Shown piece after piece: positions 1-11,106 of a stretch of DNA of 46,404 bases. Each line of letters begins with the position of its first letter. Position 1 is the stretch's first letter. Below the pieces are notes generated by a model. It saw only the letters and a program-made list of their open reading frames with translations, did not search any database and was not told the origin of the DNA. Source of the DNA: JACVRX01 sp035697245 (GTDB lineage: Bacteria; Actinomycetota; Actinomycetes; Jiangellales; Jiangellaceae); NCBI GenBank assembly GCA_035697245.1, contig DASSDH010000109.1, positions 1 through 46,404 on the forward strand, written 5' to 3'. The position numbers were made by a program, and so were the translations under genes.

Positions 1-545
1 TCGATTGGGCAGTGGAAGGCACGCATCCGTGCCGGTTCGCCGCCGAGGGAGGCTGGTCGATCGTCCTCGACCGGGTTGCACTCCTCCGGCTGGTACGTGA
101 TGGCTTTAATCGCGATCAGTTGTGCGATCCACGATCCAGAGACACCTTGGTTGTCAGCGGGCGTTTCCCGATCACAATCCACGGATCCGCGTCTGGTGAT
201 AGGACGCTATCGAAGGGCGCAGCGCTGCGGTCGGGTGGGTCGCCCACGCCCTCCCATGGTCGGGAGCTTCTGAGGCGTACCAACCCCTCGGGTACGGCGA
301 ATCGGTAGCCCAGGCGCTGGAACCCGTCGGGCTGGGGCTCGGCGCGGGGAAGTGACGGGCCCTACCGCCGGAACTCGGCCTTGCGTCGGCGAAGCTCGTT
401 GGTTCTCCGCGCCGCCGCGGCCCGGTTGCAGCGCCGATGTTCCGGGCCGGTATATCGGGAGCGGTCAGAGTCAGCATGACCCAGATCCCACGCAGTGCCG
501 GGCTGGATCAACTAGGGCGATGCTCGTCTCTGACGTTTATGCAGG
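1..545. other. Unassigned stretch left of tRNA-Ile
   Basis: About 545 bases without a supported gene. The open frames here (the longest about 100 codons, on both strands) overlap one another, lack good ribosome binding sites and match no family I recognise. A tRNA-Ala gene often follows tRNA-Ile at this place in actinobacteria, but I found no second tRNA cloverleaf here. Imperfect inverted repeats near 479-510 and 529-539 could take part in ending the tRNA transcript, but neither is followed by a T-run. Confidence 0.5.
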
Positions 546-623
546 TGGTGGGCCTACCTGGACTTGAACCAGGGACTTCTTCCTTATCAGGGAAGCGCTC
601 TAACCGGACTGAGCTATAGGCCC
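546..623 (-). tRNA. tRNA-Ile (anticodon GAU)
   Basis: Read on the minus strand, this folds as a complete cloverleaf: 7-bp acceptor stem GGGCCTA/TAGGCCC, 4-bp D stem, 5-bp anticodon stem CTTCC/GGAAG with loop CTGATAA (anticodon GAT), 5-base variable loop, and T stem CCTGG/CCAGG with loop TTCAAGT. The discriminator base is A and the CCA end is encoded (546-548). It decodes AUC and AUU. tRNA-Ile downstream of gyrA is the usual actinobacterial arrangement. Confidence 0.97.
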
Positions 624-640
624 GACGCAGACGCCGAAGC

Positions 641-670
641 AGGTTATCTCAGCGTACGACGCCAGCCCAA
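641..670 (-). promoter_or_regulatory. Candidate promoter of tRNA-Ile
   Basis: On the minus strand, TTGGGC (665-670) and TAACCT (641-646) are separated by 18 bases, matching a -35/-10 pair. The expected start point is near 634, about 11 bases before the mature tRNA end at 623. It lies between the stop of the DUF3566 gene and the tRNA, so the tRNA is probably transcribed on its own as well as by read-through. Confidence 0.5.
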
Positions 671-676
671 ACTCGG

Positions 677-1992
677 TCAGTCGTCCTCGGCGAGGGTGAC
701 CTCGAGGCCGCCGAGCAGGTTCGCGGAAAGGTTGTAGAGGAACGCACCCAGCGTCGCCAGGGCGGTGACGAGCACGACGTCGACCACGGCGATCAACGTG
801 GTGAAGCCCAGCACCCGGGACAGGGCAGTGTAGTTCTCCAGCCGGAAGGCGGACTCGGGGTTACCCTCCGCCGTCGTCAGGTCGGCCACCAGGTCACCGA
901 CGGCCGTGAAAACGCCGGCGGCATCCAGCACGGACCACAACACGGCAACTGCCACGAACAAGGTGATGCCCAGCGCCACTGACAGTAGGAACGCCGTCTT
1001 CATCACCGACCACGGGTCGACCCGCAGTAGGCGTAGGCGTGCCTTGCGGACGCGCCCACCGCGCCGAGCCGACGGCGCCGGCGGGGGCACCGGAATCGGC
1101 TGCGGTGCCAGCTGCGTCGCGGCGGGTCCGGCTTCCAAGCTGACATGCGTCGGTGCCGGCTCCACCACGCCGGTCTCGCGCGGAACCGGATCACTGGAAG
1201 GAACTACCACCGGCGCCAGTGGATCGGCCTCCGGTGCCGGGGCCAAGGCAGAATCGTGCAAGTCCGCCGCGGGCGCGGCCTCGACGACCTGCCGGCCGGC
1301 CAGGTCCAGGTGTGACCGGTACTCCGGACCGGGGTCGACGCCTGCTCGAGCCTGGGCTGGGTGGTGTTCCGGGGCCAGGCCGCTCTCGGCCTGGACCGCC
1401 GGCGGCTGATCGACGCTCGTTTCCACGCCTGCGGCATTCGCGGGTGCGGTCTGCGATTCGGTCGGATACGCCGACGACAACAGCTCACTCTCGCGGGAGG
1501 ACGGTGGTGCGGTGCGGGCAGTCGCCGCCATGGCCGCCGCGGCGCCCACAGCCGCCGACCCCGCTGCAGAGCTGGGAGCTGCCCCGCTGACCGGAGCGTG
1601 TCGCGGGTGCGCCGGTGCGGTCGCAGCCGCAGCGACCACAGCGGCCGCGGCGGTCGGGGTGTCGGTCGGCTTCGCGGTTGTGTTCGCGACGACAGCGCCT
1701 GGGTCCGGCTGCGTATTCAACGCGTCCTGCACTCGGCGGCCCGCTTCGCGGGTCGCCTGAGCGGCTCGCGACGCCTGCGCTCGCAGCGCGGCGGCCACCT
1801 CGTATGCCGTCGAGGCCTTGGCGGTGGCGTGACTGCCGCGGGCGACTTGTTCAGCGCCCGCGCTGTACCGCGGCCCCCCGTTGCCGGTTGCACCGTTGGC
1901 CGCCGACCCCTCGACCGCCGGATCAATCGTCGTGGGTGCATCGTCGTGCAGATCGGAACTGGGCGTGGGACGTCCGATTCCGTCGCGTGCCG

Positions 1993-1996
<4 letters not shown>
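677..1996 (-). CDS. DUF3566 domain membrane protein
   Basis: A 439-residue protein. The last 110 residues form a DUF3566 domain with two predicted membrane segments (about 334-359 and 398-422). The first 325 residues are rich in Ala, Pro, Thr and Glu with no clear fold, ending in a basic stretch (RRGGRVRKARLRLLRVD) just before the first membrane segment. DUF3566 proteins of unknown function follow gyrA in most actinobacteria; the N-terminal tail here is unusually long. It starts with GTG inside the gyrA stop (GTGA, 1993-1996), so translation is probably coupled to gyrA. Family assignment is firm; function is unknown. Confidence 0.85.
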
Positions 1997-4533
<2,537 letters not shown>

Positions 4534-4550
4534 GAAGATCCCAGGGAGGA

Positions 4551-6575
4551 CTAGATGTCGAGGAAACGGACGTCGCGGGCGTTGCGCTGGATGAACTGGC
4601 GACGGCTCTCGACGTCCTCACCCATCAGGGTGGTGAAGATGTCGTCGGCCTGGGCCGCGTCCTCGAGAGTGACCTGGAGCAGGATCCGCTGGGTGGGATC
4701 CATCGTGGTCTCCCACAGCTCATCGTCGTTCATCTCGCCGAGGCCCTTGTAGCGCTGGACCGGGTCCTCCTTGGGCAGCCGCTTCCCAGCGGCGAGTCCG
4801 GTCGCTTTCAGGGCGTCGCGTTCTCGGTCGGAGTATGCGTACTCCGGGCCGTCGCGGCCGGTCCACTTGATCTTGTACAGCGGCGGCTGGGCCAAGAAGA
4901 CGTGCCCGAGCTCCACCACGGGTCGCATGAACCGGAACAGCAGGGTCAGCAGCAAGGTCCGAATGTGCTGGCCGTCGACGTCCGCGTCGGCCATCAACAC
5001 AATCTTGTAGTACCTCAGCCGGTTGATGTCGAACTCGTCCTGCACCCCGGTGCCCAGCGCGCTGACGATCGCCTGGACCTCCTGGTTCTGCAGGATCCGG
5101 TCCAGGCGCGCCTTTTCGACGTTGAGGATCTTGCCGCGGATGGGCAGGATCGCCTGGACCCGCGGGTCACGGCCCTGCTTGGCCGGCCCGCCCGCCGAGT
5201 CGCCTTCGACGATGAACAGTTCGCATTCCTCCGGGTTCGTCGACTGGCAGTCGGCGAGCTTTCCGGGCAGCCCACCACCGCCGAGCAGACCCTTGCGGCT
5301 GCGGGCAGCGTCGCGGGCCTTGCGAGCTGCGACTCGCGCGACGGCAGCGCTGTGCGCCTTGCGGGCGATGGCCTTCCCGTCGGCGGGATTCTGCTCGAAC
5401 CACGCGCCGAGTTGTTCGTTGACGATTCGCTGGGTGAATGCCTTGGCCTCGGTGTTGCCCAGTTTGGTCTTGGTCTGACCCTCGAACTGCGGTTCGGCGA
5501 TCTTGATGCTGACGATCGCGGTGAGGCCTTCGCGGACGTCGTCGCCGGTCAGGTTGGTGTCCTTGTCCTTGAGAATGCCCCAGTCGCGGGCGAACTTGTT
5601 GACCAGCCAGGTCAGCGACGCCCGGAAGCCCTCTTCATGGGTGCCACCTTCGTGCGTATTGATCGTGTTGGCGAACGTATGCACGGATTCGGTGAATGCG
5701 GCATTCCACTGCATGGCCACTTCGAGGCTCATGGCCTGAGTCGTCTCGCCGTTGGACTCGGCCTCGAACGAGACGATGTTCCGGTGCACGGCCTCTTTGC
5801 CGCGGTTGAGGTGGGTCACGTAGTCGACCAAGCCGCCGTCGTACCGGTAACGCGCCTCCCGAGGTGCTGAGGTCTGGGTCGTCTCGACGTCTTCGTCGGC
5901 ACCCGGGTCGATGCCCTCCGGGCGCTCGTCGCGGAGGGTGATGGTCAAACCCTTGTTGAGGAACGCCATCTCTCGGAATCGAGTTGACAGGGTTTCGAAG
6001 TCGTAGTCGGTGGTTTCGAAGATGGCTGGGCTGGCCCAGAACGTGATGGTGGTTCCGGTGCGGTCGGTAGGTTCGCGCCGACGAAGCGGCCCGTCGGGCT
6101 CGCCCAGCCCGTACGACTGCGTCCAGCGATATCCGTCGCGGAAGATCTCGACGTCGAGCCGACTCGACAGCGCGTTGACGACGGAGACGCCGACCCCGTG
6201 TAGGCCGCCGGACACCTTGTAGCCGCTGCCGCCGAACTTGCCGCCCGCGTGCAGCATGGTGAGGACAACCTCGACCGCCGGACGGCGCTCGATCGGATGC
6301 TCGTCGACCGGAATGCCGCGGCCGTCGTCGACGACCCGGACCCCGCCGCCGGGAAGCAGCGTGACCTCGATCGAGTCGCAGAAGCCGGCCAGGGCTTCGT
6401 CGACGGCGTTGTCCACGACCTCGTAGACCAGGTGATGCAGGCCGCGCTCACCGGTCGAGCCGATGTACATGCTCGGCCGCTTGCGAACTGCTTCGAGGCC
6501 TTCGAGGACGGTGATGTCGCTGGCGTCGTACGTACCGGGCGCGCCCGATCTCAACACGGTGTCCCACTGCGCCAC
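4551..6575 (-). CDS. gyrB: DNA gyrase subunit B
   Basis: The ATPase subunit of DNA gyrase, 674 residues. The GHKL ATPase domain has the catalytic Glu52 and Asn56 in YEVVDNAVDEALAG and the lid motif GGLHGVGVSVVNALS. The transducer domain follows, then a TOPRIM domain with EGDSAGG, PIRGKILNVEKA and the metal-binding DADVDGQHIRTLL. The C-terminal QRYKGLGEMN motif contacts GyrA. The chosen start is GTG at 6575, preceded by a consensus ribosome binding site AGGAGG at 11-base spacing. gyrA follows after 17 bases, so the two are co-transcribed. Confidence 0.98.
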   Translation of the reverse strand: MAQWDTVLRSGAPGTYDASDITVLEGLEAVRKRPSMYIGSTGERGLHHLVYEVVDNAVDEALAGFCDSIEVTLLPGGGVRVVDDGRGIPVDEHPIERRPAVEVVLTMLHAGGKFGGSGYKVSGGLHGVGVSVVNALSSRLDVEIFRDGYRWTQSYGLGEPDGPLRRREPTDRTGTTITFWASPAIFETTDYDFETLSTRFREMAFLNKGLTITLRDERPEGIDPGADEDVETTQTSAPREARYRYDGGLVDYVTHLNRGKEAVHRNIVSFEAESNGETTQAMSLEVAMQWNAAFTESVHTFANTINTHEGGTHEEGFRASLTWLVNKFARDWGILKDKDTNLTGDDVREGLTAIVSIKIAEPQFEGQTKTKLGNTEAKAFTQRIVNEQLGAWFEQNPADGKAIARKAHSAAVARVAARKARDAARSRKGLLGGGGLPGKLADCQSTNPEECELFIVEGDSAGGPAKQGRDPRVQAILPIRGKILNVEKARLDRILQNQEVQAIVSALGTGVQDEFDINRLRYYKIVLMADADVDGQHIRTLLLTLLFRFMRPVVELGHVFLAQPPLYKIKWTGRDGPEYAYSDRERDALKATGLAAGKRLPKEDPVQRYKGLGEMNDDELWETTMDPTQRILLQVTLEDAAQADDIFTTLMGEDVESRRQFIQRNARDVRFLDI

Positions 6576-6851
6576 GTGCGAACCAACCTCCTGTCAGGGA
6601 CCAGGCCACTCTGGGCGCGCCAGCGGGCCTATGACCCGTACGCGGCCGGAGCGGCCTGGAAGGTGCTTCCAGTCTACCCTGTGGACAGCGCTAGATGGGC
6701 TTTCTCCGGGCTTCTGAGCCGGTTTTGACCGCGGAACGCATCATTCCCTAGTCCCCCTACCCGGCCACCTCGGCTCACCTGGCCACGAGCCCATGCCTAC
6801 CTATACACCACCAGGCGGGCAAGCGTGGGGGGTATCCACAGGGCAGGGGGG
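6576..6851. promoter_or_regulatory. gyrB leader and upstream region with DnaA-box-like sites
   Basis: A 276-base gap between dciA and gyrB. On the minus strand TAGACT (6671-6676) resembles a -10 element, giving a leader of roughly 90 bases; no good -35 is visible. A DnaA-box-like CTGTCCACA (6680-6688, minus, one mismatch to TTGTCCACA) sits just upstream of it. A second, GTATCCACA (6832-6840, plus, one mismatch to TTATCCACA), lies just past the dciA stop. This suggests gyrBA has its own promoter, possibly influenced by DnaA. No terminator hairpin for dciA is evident. Confidence 0.4.
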
Positions 6852-7433
6852 TCAGCCATAGGTGTCGCGGGGGCCGCGGCCGGGAACGCTGCGTGACCCC
6901 TTCCGCCAACTCGGCGCATGTGGTCCGTGGACGACCACCCGGCTGACCATGCCGTCTTCGGTCTCCTCGTTGAACCGACGGACCAGGGTCGGCGCGAGGA
7001 GGCGCATCTGGGTCGCCCACGCGGTCGAGTCGGTGCGCAGGGTCACCTCGCCGTCGGCGTATCGCTCGACCCGCACGTGCGCCGCAACGTCGGCGCCGAC
7101 CACCTGCTCCCAGCGAGCCACGACGCCGTGGACAGCAATCTCCGGCCCCCACCCGTGTTCATCGACGAACCGCTCGACCGCGAGGTCCAGCAGCTGCGGG
7201 TCCCGCTCGTCTCGAGCCGGCCCGCTCCACCCCTCGCTGGGTGGTGCACGCCGAGTCCTCGCGGTAGCCGGCCGGTCGCGAGCGCCGGGCCGCCGCTTCC
7301 CCACGCGGGACCGATTGACCAGCGCCTCCGCCAGTTCGGTCCCCTCTTGATCCCGGTCCGCCGCCGAGCCACCAGCAGCCGATCCGCTCGGATCCGCCGG
7401 GCTTACCGACTCCGACCCGTCCGGCCAATTCAT
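6852..7433 (-). CDS. dciA: DciA-like replicative helicase loader (DUF721)
   Basis: A 193-residue protein with an N-terminal charged, probably disordered half and a C-terminal DUF721 domain (about 95-180) with the family pattern LDLAVERFVDEHGW, VVARWEQVVGADVAAHV and GEVTLRTDSTAWATQMRLL. DUF721 proteins are the DciA family, which interact with the replicative helicase DnaB and are thought to help load it. The ATG overlaps the recF stop by 4 bases (ATGA, 7430-7433), so it belongs to the dnaN-gnd-recF-dciA run. Its place next to recF and gyrB is the standard actinobacterial one. Confidence 0.9.
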   Translation of the reverse strand: MNWPDGSESVSPADPSGSAAGGSAADRDQEGTELAEALVNRSRVGKRRPGARDRPATARTRRAPPSEGWSGPARDERDPQLLDLAVERFVDEHGWGPEIAVHGVVARWEQVVGADVAAHVRVERYADGEVTLRTDSTAWATQMRLLAPTLVRRFNEETEDGMVSRVVVHGPHAPSWRKGSRSVPGRGPRDTYG

Positions 7434-8578
7434 CGGACTGTCCGCAGTTCGCCGTCCACAACTTCCACTCTCGCACCGGCCAGCGTCTCCGGCACGTCCG
7501 CCGCGACGGCGGCGGTCACAAGCACCTGCTCTGCCTCCCCGACGAGACGGGCCAGCCGGTCCCGCCGCCCTACGTCGAGCTCGGCAAACACATCGTCGAG
7601 TAACAGAATGGGGTCGTCGCCGTTGGCGCGCAACAAGTCGAACGATGCCAACCGGAGCGCCAACGCGAACGACCAGGCCTCGCCCTGGCTCGCGAACCCT
7701 TTCGCCGGCATCGGGCCGAGTCCGAGCACCAGGTCATCGCGATGCGGGCCGAACAACGAAAGGCCGCGGTCGATCTCGTCGCGCCGGAACCGGGCCGTCG
7801 CCTCGATGATCGCCGCCGTCAGCAGGTCGCGGTCAGGACTCAGCTCCACATCCGGGCCCAGCGAGGAGCGGTAGTCGAGGCGGGCCTCCCCGGTGGCGAT
7901 ACCGTCGGCGACCGCGTCGTACGACTTGGCGACGAGCGGACGCAGGATCTCGACCAGCTCCAGCCGGGCGGCCAGCAGGTCCGCTCCGGAGCGGGCCAGA
8001 TGGGTGTCCCACACATCGAGAGTTCGCAGGTCGAGCGACTCGATCCCGCCGCGACTCGCGCGCACCGATGCCGACGCCGACTTGAGCAGCGCATTGCGTT
8101 GCCGGAGGACCCGGTCGTAGTCGGCCCGAGTACCGGCAAGACGGGGCGCACGAGCGACCAACAGATCGTCGAGGAAGCGGCGTCGTTCGGCTGGATCGCC
8201 CTTCACCAACGCCAGGTCCTCTGGCGCGAACAGAACCGACCGCACCAGCCCGAGCACTTCCCGCGGCCGCGGCACCGGCGCCCGGTTGATCCTCGCTCGG
8301 TTCGTCCTGCCTGGGGTGACCTCGATCTCGACCAGGGTGGGCCGGTTGTCCCGGACGACCGTGCCCCGGATGACGGCGCGTTCGGCACCGAGCCGAACCA
8401 GAGGCGCGTCCTGCGCGACCCGATGGCTGGCCAGACCGGCCAGATAGCCGATGGCTTCGACCAGGTTGGTCTTGCCCTGCCCGTTCGCACCGATGAACGC
8501 TGTCACCCCGGACTGGAGCGCCAGCTCGACCTCGGAATAGGACCGGAAATCGACCAGCGACAGGTCCGACAGGTACAT
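7430..8578 (-). CDS. recF: DNA replication and repair protein RecF
   Basis: An SMC-like ABC ATPase of 382 residues that binds gapped DNA and helps RecR/RecO load RecA. It has the Walker A motif GANGQGKTN (about 30-38), an ABC signature region near FASQGEAWSFALALRLA and the Walker B motif ILLLDDVFAELD. The start MYLSDLSLVDFRSY at 8578 fits the family; upstream in-frame starts would run deep into gnd. The gnd TGA and recF ATG share one base (TGATG). No Shine-Dalgarno sequence precedes the ATG, which points to translational coupling with gnd. Confidence 0.96.
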   Translation of the reverse strand: MYLSDLSLVDFRSYSEVELALQSGVTAFIGANGQGKTNLVEAIGYLAGLASHRVAQDAPLVRLGAERAVIRGTVVRDNRPTLVEIEVTPGRTNRARINRAPVPRPREVLGLVRSVLFAPEDLALVKGDPAERRRFLDDLLVARAPRLAGTRADYDRVLRQRNALLKSASASVRASRGGIESLDLRTLDVWDTHLARSGADLLAARLELVEILRPLVAKSYDAVADGIATGEARLDYRSSLGPDVELSPDRDLLTAAIIEATARFRRDEIDRGLSLFGPHRDDLVLGLGPMPAKGFASQGEAWSFALALRLASFDLLRANGDDPILLLDDVFAELDVGRRDRLARLVGEAEQVLVTAAVAADVPETLAGARVEVVDGELRTVR

Positions 8579-9597
8579 CAGGTCCGCACGTCGCCGGGTC
8601 CCGACGTCGGACCCGGTTGACCCGCAACAGCCGCTTCGTCGACGGCGGCCGGTGACCCGCTGGTCTGAGTGACGTCCTCGCGCACGTCGCCCGTCCCGGA
8701 GCTGGGCCCAGCTTGATCGGCACGCAGAACCGCGTGGCCACCGAACTGCTGGCGCAACGCCGCGACCGCCTTCATCGCCGGCGAGTCCTCCTGCCGAGAG
8801 GCGAACCGAGCGAACAGCGCCGCCGAGATCACCGGTGCCGGTACGGCGTGGTTGATCGCTTCCTCGACCGTCCACCGGCCCTCGCCGGAGTCCTCGACAT
8901 ACCCCTTGAGTGCCGTCAGCTGCGGATCCTCTTCCAGCGCCGCCACCAACAAGTCCAGCAGCCACGACCGAACGACTGTTCCGCGGGACCAGGCCTTGAG
9001 TACGCCCGACACGTTGTCGACCACGGCCGCAGCAGCCAGCAGCTCGTAACCCTCCGCGTAGGCCTGCATAAGGCCGTACTCGATCCCGTTGTGCACCATC
9101 TTGGCGAAATGTCCGGCACCGACTGGCCCGGCATGAGCAAAGCCTTCGTCGCGAGGTCCTTCCGGCCGCAGCGCGTCGAAGATCGGCATCAGCCGGGCGA
9201 TGTCGGCGGTCGAGCCGCCGGCCATCAGTCCGTAGCCGTTCTCGAGCCCCCAGACACCGCCGGAAACCCCGCAGTCGACATACCCGATGCCATATTTGCC
9301 CAACACCTCGGCATTGACGGGATCATCGGTCCAGCGGGAGTTGCCACCGTCGATGACCACGTCGCCGGGCGCGAGGAGAGTGGCCAGCTCCGCAACCGTC
9401 GACCTGGTGGGCTTGCCGGCGGGAATCATCAACCAGACCGCCCGCGGCGACGTCAGCGAAGCGACCAGATCGGGCAGACTGTCCACGTCGCGAGTCCCCG
9501 GGCTCCGCGTGTAGCCCAGCACGGTGTGCCCGGCCCGACGCAGGCGTTCACGCATGTTGCCGCCCATGCGGCCCAGCCCGACCAGACCGAGTTCCAT
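8578..9597 (-). CDS. gnd: 6-phosphogluconate dehydrogenase, short NAD-type
   Basis: Oxidatively decarboxylates 6-phosphogluconate to ribulose 5-phosphate. The protein has 339 residues, the short form of the family often found between dnaN and recF. Seen: an N-terminal Rossmann motif GLVGLGRMGGNM, the substrate segment DGGNSRW, VDCGVSGGVWGLENGYGLMAGG, and the catalytic lysine region GHFAKMVHNGIEYGLMQA. After about residue 295 comes a Gly/Ser/Asp-rich tail with two similar units (GPSSGTGDVR and GPTSGPGDVR) not typical of the enzyme. The start at ATG 9597 has AGAGGAG only 3 bases ahead; a TTG at 9630 would add 11 residues. Cofactor preference is inferred from length only. Confidence 0.93.
   Translation of the reverse strand: MELGLVGLGRMGGNMRERLRRAGHTVLGYTRSPGTRDVDSLPDLVASLTSPRAVWLMIPAGKPTRSTVAELATLLAPGDVVIDGGNSRWTDDPVNAEVLGKYGIGYVDCGVSGGVWGLENGYGLMAGGSTADIARLMPIFDALRPEGPRDEGFAHAGPVGAGHFAKMVHNGIEYGLMQAYAEGYELLAAAAVVDNVSGVLKAWSRGTVVRSWLLDLLVAALEEDPQLTALKGYVEDSGEGRWTVEEAINHAVPAPVISAALFARFASRQEDSPAMKAVAALRQQFGGHAVLRADQAGPSSGTGDVREDVTQTSGSPAAVDEAAVAGQPGPTSGPGDVRT
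8594..8616 (-). other. Stem-loop in the gnd tail before recF
   Basis: Perfect 8-bp arms CCGGGTCC and GGACCCGG around a 7-base loop, within the last codons of gnd and 15 bases before the recF ATG. It has no T-run and lies inside a coding region, so it is not a classical terminator. It could slow ribosomes, trim or stabilise the mRNA, or tune recF translation. This is inference from base pairing only. Confidence 0.45.
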
Positions 9598-9632
9598 GAA
9601 CTCCTCTTTCCGTCGACTCCCCGGAGTCAACC

Positions 9633-10763
9633 TCAGCTGGACAGCCGGATGGGCATTGCCAGGTACCGGTAGCCAGGGGTTGGATCCTCTTCGGCTGCCG
9701 GTGCTCCCTGGATGACTGCCGGCTTGAGCGGCTCGGTGAAGGACAGGTGTGCAAACGCAGCGTCCACCGCCTGCAGGCCGTCGAGTAGGTAGCCAGGGTT
9801 GAAGCCGGTGGCGATGGCCGGACCGTCGATCGAGGCGGGAAGCGCCTCCGACGCTTGCGCGTCCTCACCACTGCCGGCCTCCAGCACGACCTGGCCGTCA
9901 TCGAAGCTCAGCCGAATAGGGGTGTTCCGCTCCGCCACCAGAGACACCCGCTTCACCGACTCGACCAATGCCGCCATCTCCACTCGGGCCACCGTGCTGG
10001 TCTGAGCCGGGAACAGCCTGCGGTAGTTGGGTACCCACTCACCGTCGATGAGCCGACTGGTGGTTCGACGCCCACCCGCGGAAAGCCCGATCAGGCTGTC
10101 ATTGGCTGCTCCGCCCAGAGCCAGGCTGACCTCGCCTTCGGTGCCGAGTGTCTTCGCGGTGTCGACCAAGGTGCGCGCTGGCACCAACGCCATGGCGGAA
10201 ACCTCCGGCCGCTCGGGCCGCCAGGTGAACTCGCGAACAGCGAGCCGGTAGCGATCGGTGGCCGCGAGGGTCACCGACTCGCCTTCGATCTCGACTCGAA
10301 TGCCAGTGAGCGTTGGCAGCATGTCGTCCCGCCCGGCCGCTACCGCCACCTGGCTGACCGCCTCCGCGAAAACCGCGCCGTCTATCGTTCCCGACGATTC
10401 GGGCAAAGTCGGCAATTCCGGATACTCTTCGACGGGCAACGTCTGCAAGGTGAACCGGGCACTCCCGCAGGTGATGACGACCTTTGCGCCGTCCGAAGCG
10501 ATGTCGACCGGACGAGCAGGCAGCGATCGGGCGATATCGGCGAGCAGCCGGCCGGACACCAGCACGGTGCCTGGGTCAGCCACCTCACCGTCAACGGTGA
10601 CCCGGCCGGACACCTCGTAGTCGAATGACGAGAACGTGACCGCTCCATCGGCGACGTCCAGTCGCAGGCCGGCGAGGACCGGTACGGTCGGCCGGTTCGG
10701 CAGGGTGCGGGCGGTCCACGCGACCGCATCGGCCAGCACGTCGCGCTCGAGCCGGAACTTCAC
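9633..10763 (-). CDS. dnaN: DNA polymerase III beta subunit (sliding clamp)
   Basis: The 376-residue ring-forming clamp that tethers DNA polymerase III to DNA; its length is typical. The three clamp-fold repeats are recognisable, beginning MKFRLERDVLADAVAWTARTLP and ending in YRYLAMPIRLSS, the usual C-terminal signature. The start is GTG at 10763, chosen because the family begins with MKFR; longer in-frame starts are not supported by homology. The gene follows the probable origin and is separated from gnd by 35 bases. Confidence 0.97.
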   Translation of the reverse strand: MKFRLERDVLADAVAWTARTLPNRPTVPVLAGLRLDVADGAVTFSSFDYEVSGRVTVDGEVADPGTVLVSGRLLADIARSLPARPVDIASDGAKVVITCGSARFTLQTLPVEEYPELPTLPESSGTIDGAVFAEAVSQVAVAAGRDDMLPTLTGIRVEIEGESVTLAATDRYRLAVREFTWRPERPEVSAMALVPARTLVDTAKTLGTEGEVSLALGGAANDSLIGLSAGGRRTTSRLIDGEWVPNYRRLFPAQTSTVARVEMAALVESVKRVSLVAERNTPIRLSFDDGQVVLEAGSGEDAQASEALPASIDGPAIATGFNPGYLLDGLQAVDAAFAHLSFTEPLKPAVIQGAPAAEEDPTPGYRYLAMPIRLSS

Positions 10764-11106
10764 GGCGTCACCATCCTCTGCCCGAGCGCTCGCACGACAT
10801 CTTTCCACGGCGGTCTGACAGCCTGGTCAGGCGCAGCATTGTCCACAGCCTGGTGCCGAGTTGAACGTTGGTGGTCGGTTATAGATAAATGGCTGTTCGT
10901 CGTCACCATCGCATCCGTGGAAGCTGTGCACAAGCGGCCATGACGCAGGTCAGCAGCTTTGTCGGTCTGTTGAATTGGTGTGCAGCCAGCAGCCGACCGA
11001 CCGGGGAAGGCGGGTTCGGTCCACGGCCGAATCGGATCCGTCCCCAGGAAGTCCCACGATGACAGTTTCTCGTCCACAGAGTTATTCACATGCTGTGCGA
11101 AGTGGA
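10764..11106. other. Probable chromosomal origin oriC (dnaA-dnaN gap)
   Basis: A 343-base non-coding gap between dnaA and dnaN, the usual place of oriC in actinobacteria. I see DnaA boxes TTGTCCACA (10839-10847, plus, perfect), TTGTGCACA (10925-10933, minus, one mismatch), TCGTCCACA (11070-11078, plus, one mismatch) and TTATTCACA (11082-11090, plus, one mismatch to TTATCCACA). A 12-base A/T-rich patch at 10879-10890 between the first two boxes is a candidate unwinding element. This is fewer boxes than Streptomyces origins are known to have, so weaker boxes or the region upstream of dnaA may also contribute. Confidence 0.8.
10839..10847 (+). promoter_or_regulatory. Perfect DnaA box in oriC
   Basis: TTGTCCACA, the preferred actinobacterial DnaA-binding sequence, 76 bases upstream of the dnaN start and about 32 bases from the A/T-rich patch. 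Confidence 0.8.

Noticed and set aside
6725..6754. Plus-strand promoter-like TTGACC-N18-TAGTCC between gyrB and dciA
   Set aside because: It would read antisense into dciA, the -10 lacks the key final T, and nothing downstream needs it.
8579..8965. N-terminal extension of recF to 8965
   Set aside because: It would overlap gnd almost entirely out of frame, and the RecF family starts at MYLSDLSLVDFRSY.
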